NCBI GenBank assembly: GCA_016791265.1
Contig: JAEUMY010000014.1
Coordinates: forward strand, 100,911-164,910
Reading direction: 5' to 3'
From: Betaproteobacteria bacterium
Lineage (GTDB): Bacteria > Pseudomonadota > Gammaproteobacteria > Burkholderiales > Usitatibacteraceae
DNA length: 64,000 bases
In this document: one piece after another, positions 25,170-34,204 of the stretch
Layout: each line of letters begins with the position of its first letter
Numbering within the stretch: position 1 is the stretch's first letter
Notes under the pieces: generated by a model
What the model was told of the DNA's origin: nothing
What the model saw: the letters and a program-made list of their open reading frames with translations, nothing else
Databases searched by the model: none
Made by a program: the position numbers and the translations under genes

Positions 25170-27398
25170 ATGAACAAAAGCAAATTGCTGTTGCTGGTCG
25201 TGGTCGCGGCGCTGGTCGCGGCGTTTTTCGTGTTCGATCTCGGTCGCTACCTGTCGCTGGACTTCTTCAAGTCGCAGCAAGCGGCCATCGACACCTACTA
25301 CCAGTCGCATCCCTGGCAGACGGCCGGCGCGTTCTTCGTGATCTACGTGCTCGTCACCGCCTTGTCGCTCCCAGGCGCCGCGCTCATGACGCTGATCGCG
25401 GGAGCGCTGTTTGGACTCGCCACCGGCGCGGTGATCGTTTCCTTCGCCTCCAGCCTCGGCGCGACGCTGGCTTTCCTGGCCTCACGCTTCCTGCTGCGGG
25501 ACAGCGTGCAAGCGAAGTTCGGCGACAAATTGAAGGCGATCAATGCCGGCGTCGAGAAGGAAGGCGGCTTCTATCTCTTCACCCTCAGGCTGGTCCCGGC
25601 CTTTCCCTTTTTCGTCATCAACCTCGTCATGGGTCTCACACCTATCAAGACCTGGACGTTCTATTGGGTGAGTCAGCTTGGCATGCTGGCCGGGACGCTG
25701 GTGTTCGTGAACGCCGGCACGGAATTGGCCAAGATCGATTCACTGAAGGGCATTCTTTCACCGGGCCTCCTCATCTCCTTCGCGCTGCTGGGCATTTTTC
25801 CCCTCATCGCCAAAAAAGTCGTGGACGGCGCCAAGGCGCGCAAGGTCTACGCCAAGTGGAAGCCGCCTGCAAAGTACGACCGCAACATGGTCGTCATCGG
25901 CGCCGGCTCAGCCGGGTTGGTCACGTCGTATATCGCCGCCGCCGTGAAAGCCAAGGTCACGCTGGTCGAAAAACACCAGATGGGCGGCGACTGCCTCAAC
26001 ACCGGTTGCGTGCCGTCCAAGGCGCTCATCCGCTCGGCCAAGCTCTTGAACCACATGCAGCGCTCGAAGGAGTTCGGCATCGCCTCCGCGTCCGCCCAGT
26101 GGGACTTCGCCGAAGTCATGGAGCGGGTGCAGAAAGTCGTGAAAGACATTGAACCGCATGATTCGGTCGAGCGCTACACCAGTCTCGGCGTGGAGTGCGT
26201 CGCCGGCACTGCGAATATTCGCACGCCGTGGGAAGTCGAGATCACCCGCGCGGACGGCGGCAAGCAGACGTTGACCACCAGGAACATCGTCATCGCCGCC
26301 GGCGCGCGGCCCTTCGTGCCGCCCATTCCGGGGTTGGCCGAAGTCGGTCCACTCACCTCGGACAATGTGTGGAATCTGCGCAAACTGCCCAAGCGCCTGG
26401 TGGTGCTGGGCGGTGGCCCGATCGGATCGGAATTGACCCAGTGCTTCGCTCGTTTCGGTTCCGAGGTCACGCAGGTCGAGATGCTGCCTCGCATCATGAT
26501 TCGCGAAGACCCCGAAGTCTCCGCGATGGTGCAAAAGAAATTCGAAGCCGAAGGCGTCAAAGTGCTCACGAACCACAAGGCCAAGGCCGTGGTGGTGGAG
26601 GGGGGCGACAAGTTTCTGGTGGTCGAGAACAACGGCAACGAAAGCCGCATCGCCTTTGATGAAATTCTCTGCGCGGTGGGCCGCGTCGCCAACCTGAAGG
26701 GCTATGGCCTGGAAGAACTCGGCATTCCCGCGACCCGGGTGGTGGACACCAACGAGTACCTGGAAACGATCTATCCCAACATTTTCGCCTGCGGCGACGT
26801 GGCGGGGCCCTACCAGTTCACCCACACGGCGGCGCACATGGCCTGGTACGCGGCGGTGAACGCGCTCTTCGGCAGGTTCAAGAAATTCCGTGTCGACTAT
26901 TCCGTGGTGCCCTGGGCCACGTTCACCGACCCGGAGGTTGCGCGCGTGGGCTTGAACGAACAGGAGGCGAAGGAAAAAGGCATCGCCCATGACGTGCATG
27001 TGTACGGCATCGACGATCTCGACCGCGCCATCGCTGATGGCGAACCGCACGGCTTCGTGAAAGTCATCACGCCCAAAGGCTCGGACAAAATTCTCGGCGC
27101 AACCATCGTGGGCGAACACGCGGGCGACTTGCTGGTGGAGTTCGTCGCCGCGATGAAGCATGGCTTCGGGCTGGAAGGCATTCTCTCCACCATCCACACC
27201 TATCCCACGCTGGGCGAGGCCAACAAGTTTGCAGCGGGCGTGTACAAGCGCTCCACCGCCACCGTGGGCAAACTCGATTTCGCCCGCGCCTTCAACGATT
27301 GGACGCGAGGTGAGGGCAGCTTGGGCACGGTTATCGGCAAGGCGCTGGCGATTTCCGGCAACAAGACGCCGGCGTATCCCAAAGCGGAACATCACTAA
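25170..27398 (+). CDS. VTT/TVP38 membrane domain fused to a dihydrolipoamide-dehydrogenase-like flavoprotein
   Basis: 742 residues. Residues 1-225 are a VTT (SNARE-associated/DedA-like) membrane domain with several helices, including LRLVPAFPFFVINLVMGLT. From about 240 it is a class-I pyridine nucleotide-disulfide oxidoreductase: VVIGAGSAGLVTSYIA, redox pair GGDCLNTGCVPSKAL, GGGPIGSELTQCFARFG, CGDVAGPYQFTH and HTYPTLGE. GGGAGTGTC precedes the ATG. The fusion would place a disulfide reductase at the inner membrane; similar proteins are often labelled mercuric reductases, but no mer genes are nearby. The palindrome at 26211 encodes TANIRT. Confidence 0.88.
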   Translation: MNKSKLLLLVVVAALVAAFFVFDLGRYLSLDFFKSQQAAIDTYYQSHPWQTAGAFFVIYVLVTALSLPGAALMTLIAGALFGLATGAVIVSFASSLGATLAFLASRFLLRDSVQAKFGDKLKAINAGVEKEGGFYLFTLRLVPAFPFFVINLVMGLTPIKTWTFYWVSQLGMLAGTLVFVNAGTELAKIDSLKGILSPGLLISFALLGIFPLIAKKVVDGAKARKVYAKWKPPAKYDRNMVVIGAGSAGLVTSYIAAAVKAKVTLVEKHQMGGDCLNTGCVPSKALIRSAKLLNHMQRSKEFGIASASAQWDFAEVMERVQKVVKDIEPHDSVERYTSLGVECVAGTANIRTPWEVEITRADGGKQTLTTRNIVIAAGARPFVPPIPGLAEVGPLTSDNVWNLRKLPKRLVVLGGGPIGSELTQCFARFGSEVTQVEMLPRIMIREDPEVSAMVQKKFEAEGVKVLTNHKAKAVVVEGGDKFLVVENNGNESRIAFDEILCAVGRVANLKGYGLEELGIPATRVVDTNEYLETIYPNIFACGDVAGPYQFTHTAAHMAWYAAVNALFGRFKKFRVDYSVVPWATFTDPEVARVGLNEQEAKEKGIAHDVHVYGIDDLDRAIADGEPHGFVKVITPKGSDKILGATIVGEHAGDLLVEFVAAMKHGFGLEGILSTIHTYPTLGEANKFAAGVYKRSTATVGKLDFARAFNDWTRGEGSLGTVIGKALAISGNKTPAYPKAEHH

Positions 27399-27525
27399 TG
27401 CAACTGCGGCCGTGGCCGAGAGGGCGTGGCTTCGACTGCGAAATGCCTGGGGCAGCGCGACGCCAGCGAACAAATCCGCTGCCATATCCTTTGCGTATTC
27501 CGGAATCTAGACTCTGGAGATTCCC

Positions 27526-27987
27526 ATGACTGCATCAGCCCAAATCGTGCGCGGTGGAGAAGGCGAAAAGCTACAGGTGTTGGCTGACCGGATTCGAATC
27601 CTGGTCGGCGCGGAACAAACAGGTGCGAAATATGAAGTCTTCGAGCTCACTGGCCACGAGGGCAGTGGCCCTCCACCGCACAGTCATCCCTGGGATGAGG
27701 CCTACTTCATGCTCGATGGCGAGGTCGACATGTTCATTTCCGGGACGAGCTGCAGGGCCAGGCGCGGAGACTTCCTGCTTGCTCCTGGCGGAGCCACGCA
27801 TGGTTTCCGAATCGTCAGCGGATCGGCCCGGTTCCTTGTGCTGACTTCAGGCTCAGGCGGGGGCAAGTTCTTTCGCGCAATGGATAGTGAAGTCGGGTTT
27901 CCTCCGGCCTCCTTCGAGGCAGTGTGTGCCGTGGCCATCCGCCTGGGCCTGACCCTTTCCACAGAGTCGGCGACGCAAAAGCCATGA
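27526..27987 (+). CDS. Cupin-domain protein
   Basis: 153 residues. A single cupin: motif 1 is PPPHSHPWDEAYFMLDGEVDM (His, His, Glu metal ligands), and motif 2 is LAPGGATHGFRIVSG. Small cupins may be metal-dependent enzymes or ligand sensors; no function can be assigned. Its stop overlaps the start of the next gene as ATGA. Confidence 0.8.
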   Translation: MTASAQIVRGGEGEKLQVLADRIRILVGAEQTGAKYEVFELTGHEGSGPPPHSHPWDEAYFMLDGEVDMFISGTSCRARRGDFLLAPGGATHGFRIVSGSARFLVLTSGSGGGKFFRAMDSEVGFPPASFEAVCAVAIRLGLTLSTESATQKP

Positions 27988-28706
27988 CCGCGGACAACGC
28001 GCTCCCATCACGTCCCGCCCGAGTGCCTGCGAGTAGCATCGCCTGTGCCACGCTGCTCGCGGCGGCGGTGTTCGGCTTCTGGCTGCCATATTTCTCAAAG
28101 CTGGGCGCGGCGGATCGGTTCACGCACTTCCATGTCGCGACCATGCTGCATTGGATGCTGCTTCTAATCACGCAGCCCCTACTCATTTGCACCGGCCGGC
28201 GCGATCTGCATCGCGCCTTTGGCCGCGCCAGTCTCGTGCTGGTGCCGCTCATCATCCTGTCCAGCTTGTTGCTGGCGCATGCGCGCATCTCCGCAGCTGG
28301 CGCTCTGGATCAGCCGGGCATGTTGCAGTTGTTGGTGTTGCAATTCATGGCGCCGATCTTATTCGCCGGTTTCTATCTCGCCGCCAGGCGCAACCGCCGC
28401 AGCTTGCCGGTCCACAGCCGCTGGATGCTGTCCACGGGATTCCTGCTCATCGATCCCATCGTGGCCCGCATCATCGGCTTCTGGATGCCGCAGTGGTCTG
28501 ATGCCGGCGAATGGGCCGGTCCGCTTCTGGCGGGGTTGACCCTGCTTGTGCTGATCGTCGCCGAGCGCCGCGCAACCGCCGGCCGGCATGTTTTTCCACT
28601 CGTGCTCGGCTGGCTGGTCGTGCAACTCATTCTGTTCTATACACTGGGCGCGTCCAGCATCTGGCGCGTTTTCGCCCAATGGTTTGCAGCACTGCCACTG
28701 ACCTGA
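27984..28706 (+). CDS. Multi-pass membrane protein of unknown function
   Basis: 240 residues, with about six to seven hydrophobic segments. Histidines are placed in membrane-edge contexts (RFTHFHVATMLHWMLLLITQ) as well as HSRWMLSTGFLLIDPIVARI. I do not recognise the family with certainty. The ATG at 27984 overlaps the cupin stop, so the two are probably co-translated. Confidence 0.65.
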   Translation: MTADNALPSRPARVPASSIACATLLAAAVFGFWLPYFSKLGAADRFTHFHVATMLHWMLLLITQPLLICTGRRDLHRAFGRASLVLVPLIILSSLLLAHARISAAGALDQPGMLQLLVLQFMAPILFAGFYLAARRNRRSLPVHSRWMLSTGFLLIDPIVARIIGFWMPQWSDAGEWAGPLLAGLTLLVLIVAERRATAGRHVFPLVLGWLVVQLILFYTLGASSIWRVFAQWFAALPLT

Positions 28707-28720
28707 CCTGGACTCTCTCC

Positions 28721-29539
28721 ATGAAAAAGATCTTCTGCTTTCTCGCCTTGCTGTGCCTGCCGCTCACCACTCTGGCGCAAGGCATTGACCACTCTCACGC
28801 AGCCTTCACCGCGCTCTTGAAAAAGTATGTGGTGCTGGTGGATGGCGGCAAGGCCTCGCAGGTGAAATACGCCGCGCTCAAGAACGACCGCGCCGCGCTG
28901 AAAAGCTATCTCGACAGTCTCTCGAAAGTGACGCAGACCGAGTTTGACGGTTGGAGCAAGGCGCAACAGATGGCCTTTCTCATCAACGCCTACAACGGCT
29001 TCACGCTCGAATTGATCGTCGCGCACCACCCGGTCAAGTCCATCAAGGACATCGGCGGCGTGTTTGACAATCGCTGGAAGCGCAAATTTTTCAAACTGCT
29101 GGGCAATGACGCCTTCCTCGACCAGATCGAGCATGAGTGGCTGAGAAAGCCCGGCCGCTACAACGAACCGCGCGTCCACTTCGCTGTCAACTGCGCCTCC
29201 ATCGGCTGCCCCATGCTGCGCGAGGAGGCCTTTGTCGCTGACCGCCTCGGCGCACAGTTGGAGGAACAGGCCGTGCGCTTCCTCTCCGACCGCTCACGCA
29301 ACCGCTACGCCAACGGCAAGCTGGAGGTGTCGAACATCTTCAACTGGTTCAAAGAAGATTGGACCAGCGGCTATACCGGCTTTGACGGCAAGACGCCCGC
29401 CATCGCGTCACGCGAAGACTATTTCGCTCGCTACGCCAAGCTGTTGGCGGACAAGCCAGAGGACCAGAAGAAGATTGGGGACAAGGCGGCAGGCATTGCG
29501 CACCTTGACTATGACTGGTCGCTGAACGAGGCGAAATAG
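28721..29539 (+). CDS. DUF547-family exported protein
   Basis: 272 residues with a signal peptide (KKIFCFLALLCLPLTTLAQG). The body has the DUF547 signatures: MAFLINAYNGFTLELIVAHH, KSIKDIGG and HFAVNCASIGCPMLR. The conserved Cys/Asn/His content suggests a papain-like fold, but bacterial members have no settled function. The ATG at 28721 lies 14 bp after the membrane gene. Confidence 0.82.
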   Translation: MKKIFCFLALLCLPLTTLAQGIDHSHAAFTALLKKYVVLVDGGKASQVKYAALKNDRAALKSYLDSLSKVTQTEFDGWSKAQQMAFLINAYNGFTLELIVAHHPVKSIKDIGGVFDNRWKRKFFKLLGNDAFLDQIEHEWLRKPGRYNEPRVHFAVNCASIGCPMLREEAFVADRLGAQLEEQAVRFLSDRSRNRYANGKLEVSNIFNWFKEDWTSGYTGFDGKTPAIASREDYFARYAKLLADKPEDQKKIGDKAAGIAHLDYDWSLNEAK

Positions 29540-29561
29540 CGCGCTCCGCGATAATGCGGGC

Positions 29562-30248
29562 ATGACCCGCCTGTCCATCATCATCCCTGCGCTCAATGAA
29601 TCCGCGAATATTCGCGATACGCTGACCGCGCTCGCGGTGCAGCGCGAGCATGGAGTCGAAGTCATTGTGGTGGATGGCGGCAGCGCGGATGGAACTCGCG
29701 CGGTGGCAGCGCCGCTTTGTGACCGCGTGGTTGACAGTCCGCCGGGACGGTCCGCTCAGATGAATGCGGGATGCGAATATTCGCAAGGGGACACGCTGCT
29801 CTTTCTGCATGCCGACACGCGCCTGCCGCAGGACGCCGACCGGCTGATTCTGGATGGCCTCGCACGAAGCGGCCGGACGTGGGGTCGCTTCGACGTCACC
29901 ATTGAAGGACGCCCTGCGATGCTTCGCGTGATCGCCTGGTTCATGAATCACCGCTCCCGCCTCACCGGCATCGCCACTGGAGATCAAGCCCTCTTCGTCA
30001 CGCGCGACGCGTTCGAGAGGGCCGGCCGCTATGCGAATATTCGCCTCATGGAAGACATCGCCCTCTGCAAGACCTTGAAACGCACGGCCGGGCCGCCGCT
30101 CTGCCTCACCGCGCGCGTGACCACCTCCGGCCGCCGCTGGGAGAAGCATGGTGTGTGGCGCACAATCTGGCTGATGTGGACGCTGCGCGCGCGCTATGCA
30201 CTGGGGGCCGATCCCGATCAACTGCACGCCGACTACTATGGCCGCTGA
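29562..30248 (+). CDS. Family 2 glycosyltransferase (TIGR04283-like)
   Basis: 228 residues. LSIIIPALNESANIRDTL is the GT-A N-terminus, with VVDGGSADGT, FLHADTRLP (the DxD-type acidic site) and GDQALFVTRDAFERAGRY. It carries three palindromes in under 700 bp, at 29604 (SANIR), 29773 (GCEYSQG) and 30033 (YANIRL). The first lies within the conserved NE-x-xNI motif that I recall for this family. It overlaps the next gene by 11 bp. Confidence 0.85.
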   Translation: MTRLSIIIPALNESANIRDTLTALAVQREHGVEVIVVDGGSADGTRAVAAPLCDRVVDSPPGRSAQMNAGCEYSQGDTLLFLHADTRLPQDADRLILDGLARSGRTWGRFDVTIEGRPAMLRVIAWFMNHRSRLTGIATGDQALFVTRDAFERAGRYANIRLMEDIALCKTLKRTAGPPLCLTARVTTSGRRWEKHGVWRTIWLMWTLRARYALGADPDQLHADYYGR

Positions 30249-30891
30249 CGCGAAAGTCCTGATCTTTGCCAAGGCGCCTGTGCCGGGGCAGGTGAAGACG
30301 CGCCTCGCGAAGGTCTACACGACCGAAGCCGCCGCCATGTTGCACGCGGCACTCACTGAACGCGCGCTGGAAACGGCACTCTCTTCCGGCCTGGACGTCG
30401 TGCTCTTCGCCGCACCCGATGCCAGCCATCCCTGGTTCGCAACCTGTGCCGAAGACTTCGGCGTGACCATCGATCAACAGTTGCGAGACGCGGACCTGGG
30501 AGAGCGCATGCTTGACGCCCTGGATCGCACACTGCGTGGCACGAGCCTCACCATCATCATCGGCGCCGATTGTCCGGCGCTGACCGCGAAACACTTGCAC
30601 CTCGTGCTGGCGACGTTTCAGGTGGAGCAATGCGATATCGTGCTGATTCCGGCGGAGGATGGCGGCTATGTGCTCATCGCCGCGCGACGCACGCACCCCG
30701 AGATGTTCAAGGACATCGCCTGGGGCACGGACACCGTGTTGGCGCAGCAGCGTGCAGCGTTGCGAGCAGCCGGCCTCACCTGGACGGAACTGGAGACGCT
30801 CTGGGATGTGGACCGGCCCGAGGACTTGCCGCGCCTGCGAGCGCTGAAGCCGCCGCTGGATTTCACCTTGCCCAGTTCCGAGCAATGGTGA
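30238..30891 (+). CDS. DUF2064/TIGR04282-type glycosyltransferase-like protein
   Basis: About 217 residues from the ATG at 30238. LIFAKAPVPGQVKTRLAKV is the family start. IIIGADCPALTAKHL and LIPAEDGGYVLIA follow, as in the nucleotidyl/glycosyltransferase fold of CofC/MobA relatives. It is commonly paired with the TIGR04283 protein, as here. It overlaps both neighbours (11 and 7 bp). Confidence 0.83.
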   Translation: MAADAKVLIFAKAPVPGQVKTRLAKVYTTEAAAMLHAALTERALETALSSGLDVVLFAAPDASHPWFATCAEDFGVTIDQQLRDADLGERMLDALDRTLRGTSLTIIIGADCPALTAKHLHLVLATFQVEQCDIVLIPAEDGGYVLIAARRTHPEMFKDIAWGTDTVLAQQRAALRAAGLTWTELETLWDVDRPEDLPRLRALKPPLDFTLPSSEQW

Positions 30892-31616
30892 GGCGTGCGG
30901 CGACTCTCGCCTTGGCGCTGACGGGCACACTCACGCTGGCCTGGGCGCGGCAGGACGCCGCGGATGCCCGAGTGCCAACACCCTTCTCCCAATTGGCACC
31001 CGGCGGCGACTGGGCCGCCGACTGGCGCGTACACACGCTGCCGAATCAGCCGGCCACGCGTTTCTCCCGCGTGAGAGACAACGAGATCACGGTGGTGCGC
31101 GCCGAAGCCGACGCGTCCGCCGCCACGTTGGTCAGCCGCTTTCGCGCCGACGCCCACTCGACAGTGGCCTGGCGCTGGAAGGTCGATCGCACCGTCGCCA
31201 GCGCAGACCTCGCGCGCAAGTCCGGCGATGACTTCGCAGCAAGGGTCTATGTCTTTTTCGATGTGCCGGCGGAAGACCTTCCGCTGACCACACGCATCAA
31301 GTACGCCGCAGTGAAACTCTTCTACAAGGTGGACCTGCCCACGGCCGCGCTCTGCTACGTGTGGGATCACGGCCATCCCGAAGGGCACAGCGCATGGAGC
31401 GCCTACACCGACCGTGTCCGGGTCATCGTGCTGCGCAACAAGGTTCACGCCAACGAATGGCAGCGCGAGTCCAGGGATGTCGCGGCGGACTTCAAGACCG
31501 CGTTCGGAACCGATGCACCTGCCATCACTGGTGTGGCGCTGGGCAGCGACACCGACCAGACGAAGGAACGTGTCGTCGCGCTCTTTGGTGACGTGGTGCT
31601 GAAACCCGCACCATGA
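30885..31616 (+). CDS. DUF3047-family exported protein
   Basis: 243 residues with a signal peptide (RRAATLALALTGTLTLAWA). VSRFRADAHSTVAWRWKVDR, GDDFAARVYVFFDVP and LCYVWDHGHPEGH are typical of DUF3047. Its function is unknown; probably periplasmic. The ATG overlaps the previous stop (ATGGTGA) and its own stop overlaps the next start (ATGA). Confidence 0.8.
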   Translation: MVRRAATLALALTGTLTLAWARQDAADARVPTPFSQLAPGGDWAADWRVHTLPNQPATRFSRVRDNEITVVRAEADASAATLVSRFRADAHSTVAWRWKVDRTVASADLARKSGDDFAARVYVFFDVPAEDLPLTTRIKYAAVKLFYKVDLPTAALCYVWDHGHPEGHSAWSAYTDRVRVIVLRNKVHANEWQRESRDVAADFKTAFGTDAPAITGVALGSDTDQTKERVVALFGDVVLKPAP

Positions 31617-32776
31617 AAAAGCTTCTGCTCCTGGGCGGCGGCCACGCTCATGTCCACGTCCTGAAATCAATGGCCGATGCACCGCTTGACGGGTGCGACG
31701 TCACGCTGGTCTCGCCCTACGACCGGCAGGTCTACTCCGGCATGCTGCCCGGCTGGGTCGCCGGGCATTACTCGCTGGAAGACTGCGTGCTGCCGCTGCC
31801 GCCGCTGGCGGGTGCGGCAACGAGACAGGGTCCGGGGGACTCTGGCCGGACGCCGAAGGCGGTCCCGAAGGGATTTCCCCGCCACCCATCGGGGCGGGGG
31901 AACAATATTTGCTTCCGCCAGACCGCAGCCACGCACATCGACGCTGAGGCGCGTCGCGTCCACTGCGCCGATGGCAGCGAGCTCGACTTCGATGTGCTGA
32001 GCATCGACACAGGCACCGCTTTCGATCCCGCCGCCATCGACGGCGCGGCCGAGCACGCGCTGCTGGTGCGGCCCATCGAACAGTTCATCGCCCGCTGGCA
32101 GGCTGCGCGCGAGCGCCTCCAGCCGGACGACCCGGTGGTCATGGTGGGCGGTGGCGCAGCCGGCATCGAGTTGCTGCTCGCCATGCACCACGCGCTGCCG
32201 AATTGCCGTTTCGCGTTGGTCTCCGCCGCCAACACCCTGCCGGGCACGGTGGGTCCGCGTCTGGCACGTATCCTCAAGGCTCGCGGCATCACGCTTTATC
32301 CGGCCACGGCGGCACAGCGAATATTCGCTGATCGCATCGTGCTCACCGATGGCCGCGAAGTCGCGTCGGCCTGCACGATTGTCGCCATCGGCGCCACGGC
32401 GGGCTTTCTCATTCCGGCACCGGGCCTGGCGCGCGATGAGCGTGGTTTCATCGAAACCAATCACTTCCTGCAATCCACGTCCCATACGCGAATATTCGCT
32501 GCCGGCGACTGCGCCTCCATGGCCGGGCATCCTCGCCCCAGGTCCGGCGTCTACGCCGTGCGCGCCGGCCCGCCGCTCATCGCGAATATTCGCAAGGCGC
32601 TGCGCGATGAACCGCTCGCTCCCTACACCCCGCAGACCCGCTCCCTGTATCTCATCAGCACGGGCAACCGCCACGCCATCGGCTCATGGGGATCGTGGTC
32701 CTGGGAAGGTTCATGGGTGTGGCGTTGGAAGGACCGTATCGACCGGGCATTCATGACGCGCTACACGGCGGGCTGA
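31613..32776 (+). CDS. FAD-dependent oxidoreductase resembling the SelD N-terminal extension (TIGR03169-like)
   Basis: 387 residues. LLLGGGHAHVHVLKSMADA is the characteristic N-terminus; SPYDRQVYSGMLPGW, MVGGGAAGIELLLAMH and AAGDCASMAGHPRPRSGVYAVR follow. There is no attached SelD kinase domain. Residues about 66-98 (coding bases near 31808-31906) are an unusual Gly/Pro/Arg-rich insert in frame. It carries palindromes at 32317 (QRIFAD), 32488 (TRIFAAG, directly before the FAD-binding GD) and 32582 (IANIRKAL). Last gene of the overlapping chain that starts at 29562. Confidence 0.82.
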   Translation: MKKLLLLGGGHAHVHVLKSMADAPLDGCDVTLVSPYDRQVYSGMLPGWVAGHYSLEDCVLPLPPLAGAATRQGPGDSGRTPKAVPKGFPRHPSGRGNNICFRQTAATHIDAEARRVHCADGSELDFDVLSIDTGTAFDPAAIDGAAEHALLVRPIEQFIARWQAARERLQPDDPVVMVGGGAAGIELLLAMHHALPNCRFALVSAANTLPGTVGPRLARILKARGITLYPATAAQRIFADRIVLTDGREVASACTIVAIGATAGFLIPAPGLARDERGFIETNHFLQSTSHTRIFAAGDCASMAGHPRPRSGVYAVRAGPPLIANIRKALRDEPLAPYTPQTRSLYLISTGNRHAIGSWGSWSWEGSWVWRWKDRIDRAFMTRYTAG

Positions 32777-32792
32777 ACCGGCCCCAATCCAG

Positions 32793-32835
32793 TAAAATTG
32801 CGGGCTTTCCTCCTCTCATCCGCCCGGAGCCCGCA
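32793..32835 (+). promoter_or_regulatory. gapA leader: -10-like box and 8-bp hairpin over the ribosome site
   Basis: TAAAAT at 32793-32798 resembles a -10 box. TGCGGGCT (32799-32806) pairs perfectly with AGCCCGCA (32828-32835), the right arm overlapping the GGAG ribosome site just before the ATG at 32838. If transcription starts near 32805 most of the left arm would be missing, so the hairpin may matter only for transcripts from further upstream. Confidence 0.4.
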
Positions 32836-32837
32836 TC

Positions 32838-33851
32838 ATGACCATCAGAGTCGCCATCAACGGTTACGGCCGCATCGGCCGCAACATCCTTCGCGCCCAC
32901 TATGAGGGCAACAAGAAACACGACATCCAGATCGTGGCCATCAACGATCTCGGCAACGCCGAGACCAATGCGCATCTCACCCGCTACGACACGGCGCACG
33001 GCAAGTTTCCGGGTACGGTGGCGGTGGAAGGCGAGTTCATGGTGGTCAACGGCGACAAGATCAAGGTGTTCGCGCAGCGCGATCCGAAGCAGATTCCCTG
33101 GGGCGAGCTGAATGTCGATGTGGTGCTGGAATGCACCGGCTTCTTCACGACGAAGGAAAAGGCCTCCGCCCACCTCGCGGGTGGCGCCAAGAAAGTCATC
33201 ATCTCCGCCCCCGGCGGCAAGGATGTGGACGCAACCGTGGTCTACGGCGTGAACCACAGCACGCTGAAGGCTTCGCATACGGTCATCTCGAACGCGAGCT
33301 GCACCACCAACTGCCTCGCCCCGGTCGCCAAAGTGCTGCATGAGAAAATCGGCATCGTCACCGGCCTCATGACCACGATCCACGCCTACACCAACGATCA
33401 GGTGCTGACCGACGTGTATCACGAGGATCTCCGTCGCGCCCGTTCGGCCACCATGTCGATGATTCCGACCAAGACCGGCGCTGCCGCTGCGGTGGGTCTG
33501 GTGCTGCCGGAACTGAACGGCAAGCTGGACGGTTTCGCCATGCGCGTGCCGACCATCAATGTGTCCGTGGTCGATCTCGCCTTCAACGCCGCGCGCGACA
33601 CGACGGTGGAAGAAGTGAACAGCCTCATGAAAGCGGCGGCCGCGGAAGCCGGCTGGAAAGGCGTGCTGGGTTACACCGACGGCCCGCTGGTGTCGGTCGA
33701 CTTCAATCACGACTCGCATTCGTCCATGTTTGACGCAACGCTGACCAAGGTCTCCGGCAAGCTGGTGAAAGTCTGCTCGTGGTACGACAACGAGTGGGGC
33801 TTCTCCAATCGCATGCTCGACACGACCACAGCGCTGATGGCCGCGAAGTAA
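32838..33851 (+). CDS. gapA: Glyceraldehyde-3-phosphate dehydrogenase, type I
   Basis: 337 residues. It has the NAD site [16 protein letters not shown], the catalytic [13 protein letters not shown] with the active Cys, [14 protein letters not shown], and [13 protein letters not shown]. It serves glycolysis, gluconeogenesis or a Calvin cycle. It heads a stretch where central-carbon genes (gap, pgk, pyk, fba) alternate with small unrelated genes. No palindrome lies inside it. Confidence 0.97.
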   Translation: MTIRVAINGYGRIGRNILRAHYEGNKKHDIQIVAINDLGNAETNAHLTRYDTAHGKFPGTVAVEGEFMVVNGDKIKVFAQRDPKQIPWGELNVDVVLECTGFFTTKEKASAHLAGGAKKVIISAPGGKDVDATVVYGVNHSTLKASHTVISNASCTTNCLAPVAKVLHEKIGIVTGLMTTIHAYTNDQVLTDVYHEDLRRARSATMSMIPTKTGAAAAVGLVLPELNGKLDGFAMRVPTINVSVVDLAFNAARDTTVEEVNSLMKAAAAEAGWKGVLGYTDGPLVSVDFNHDSHSSMFDATLTKVSGKLVKVCSWYDNEWGFSNRMLDTTTALMAAK

Positions 33852-33858
33852 TCCGGTC

Positions 33859-34182
33859 ATGGCCTGGATCCTCCTCGTTCTGGCGGGCTTGGCCGAGGTG
33901 GTCTGGGCCGTGGGTCTGAAATACACCGAGGGCTTCACCAGGGTGGCGCCCTCGGTGGTCACGATTGTGTTCATGGTGATCAGCGTGTGGTTGTTGGCGG
34001 TGGCATTGCGCACCATTCCGCTCGGCACCGGCTACGCGGTCTGGGTGGGCATTGGCGCAGTCGGCACGGCCATCGCGGGCATGATCCTCTTTGGCGAATC
34101 AAAGTCGGTAGCGCGACTGGTGTGCATTCTGCTCATCGTGGCCGGCATCGTTGGCCTGAAACTGACTACCCAGGAATCCTGA
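33859..34182 (+). CDS. sugE: Small multidrug resistance family exporter (SugE/Gdx type)
   Basis: 107 residues, four membrane helices. The membrane Glu lies in [19 protein letters not shown] and is followed by [27 protein letters not shown]. The GLKYTEGF context is that of SugE/Gdx guanidinium exporters rather than EmrE. It starts only 7 bp after gapA and probably shares its transcript; no guanidine riboswitch is seen. Confidence 0.88.
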   Translation: MAWILLVLAGLAEVVWAVGLKYTEGFTRVAPSVVTIVFMVISVWLLAVALRTIPLGTGYAVWVGIGAVGTAIAGMILFGESKSVARLVCILLIVAGIVGLKLTTQES

Positions 34183-34204
34183 CCTTCCAATACGGAGAAC
34201 GTCC

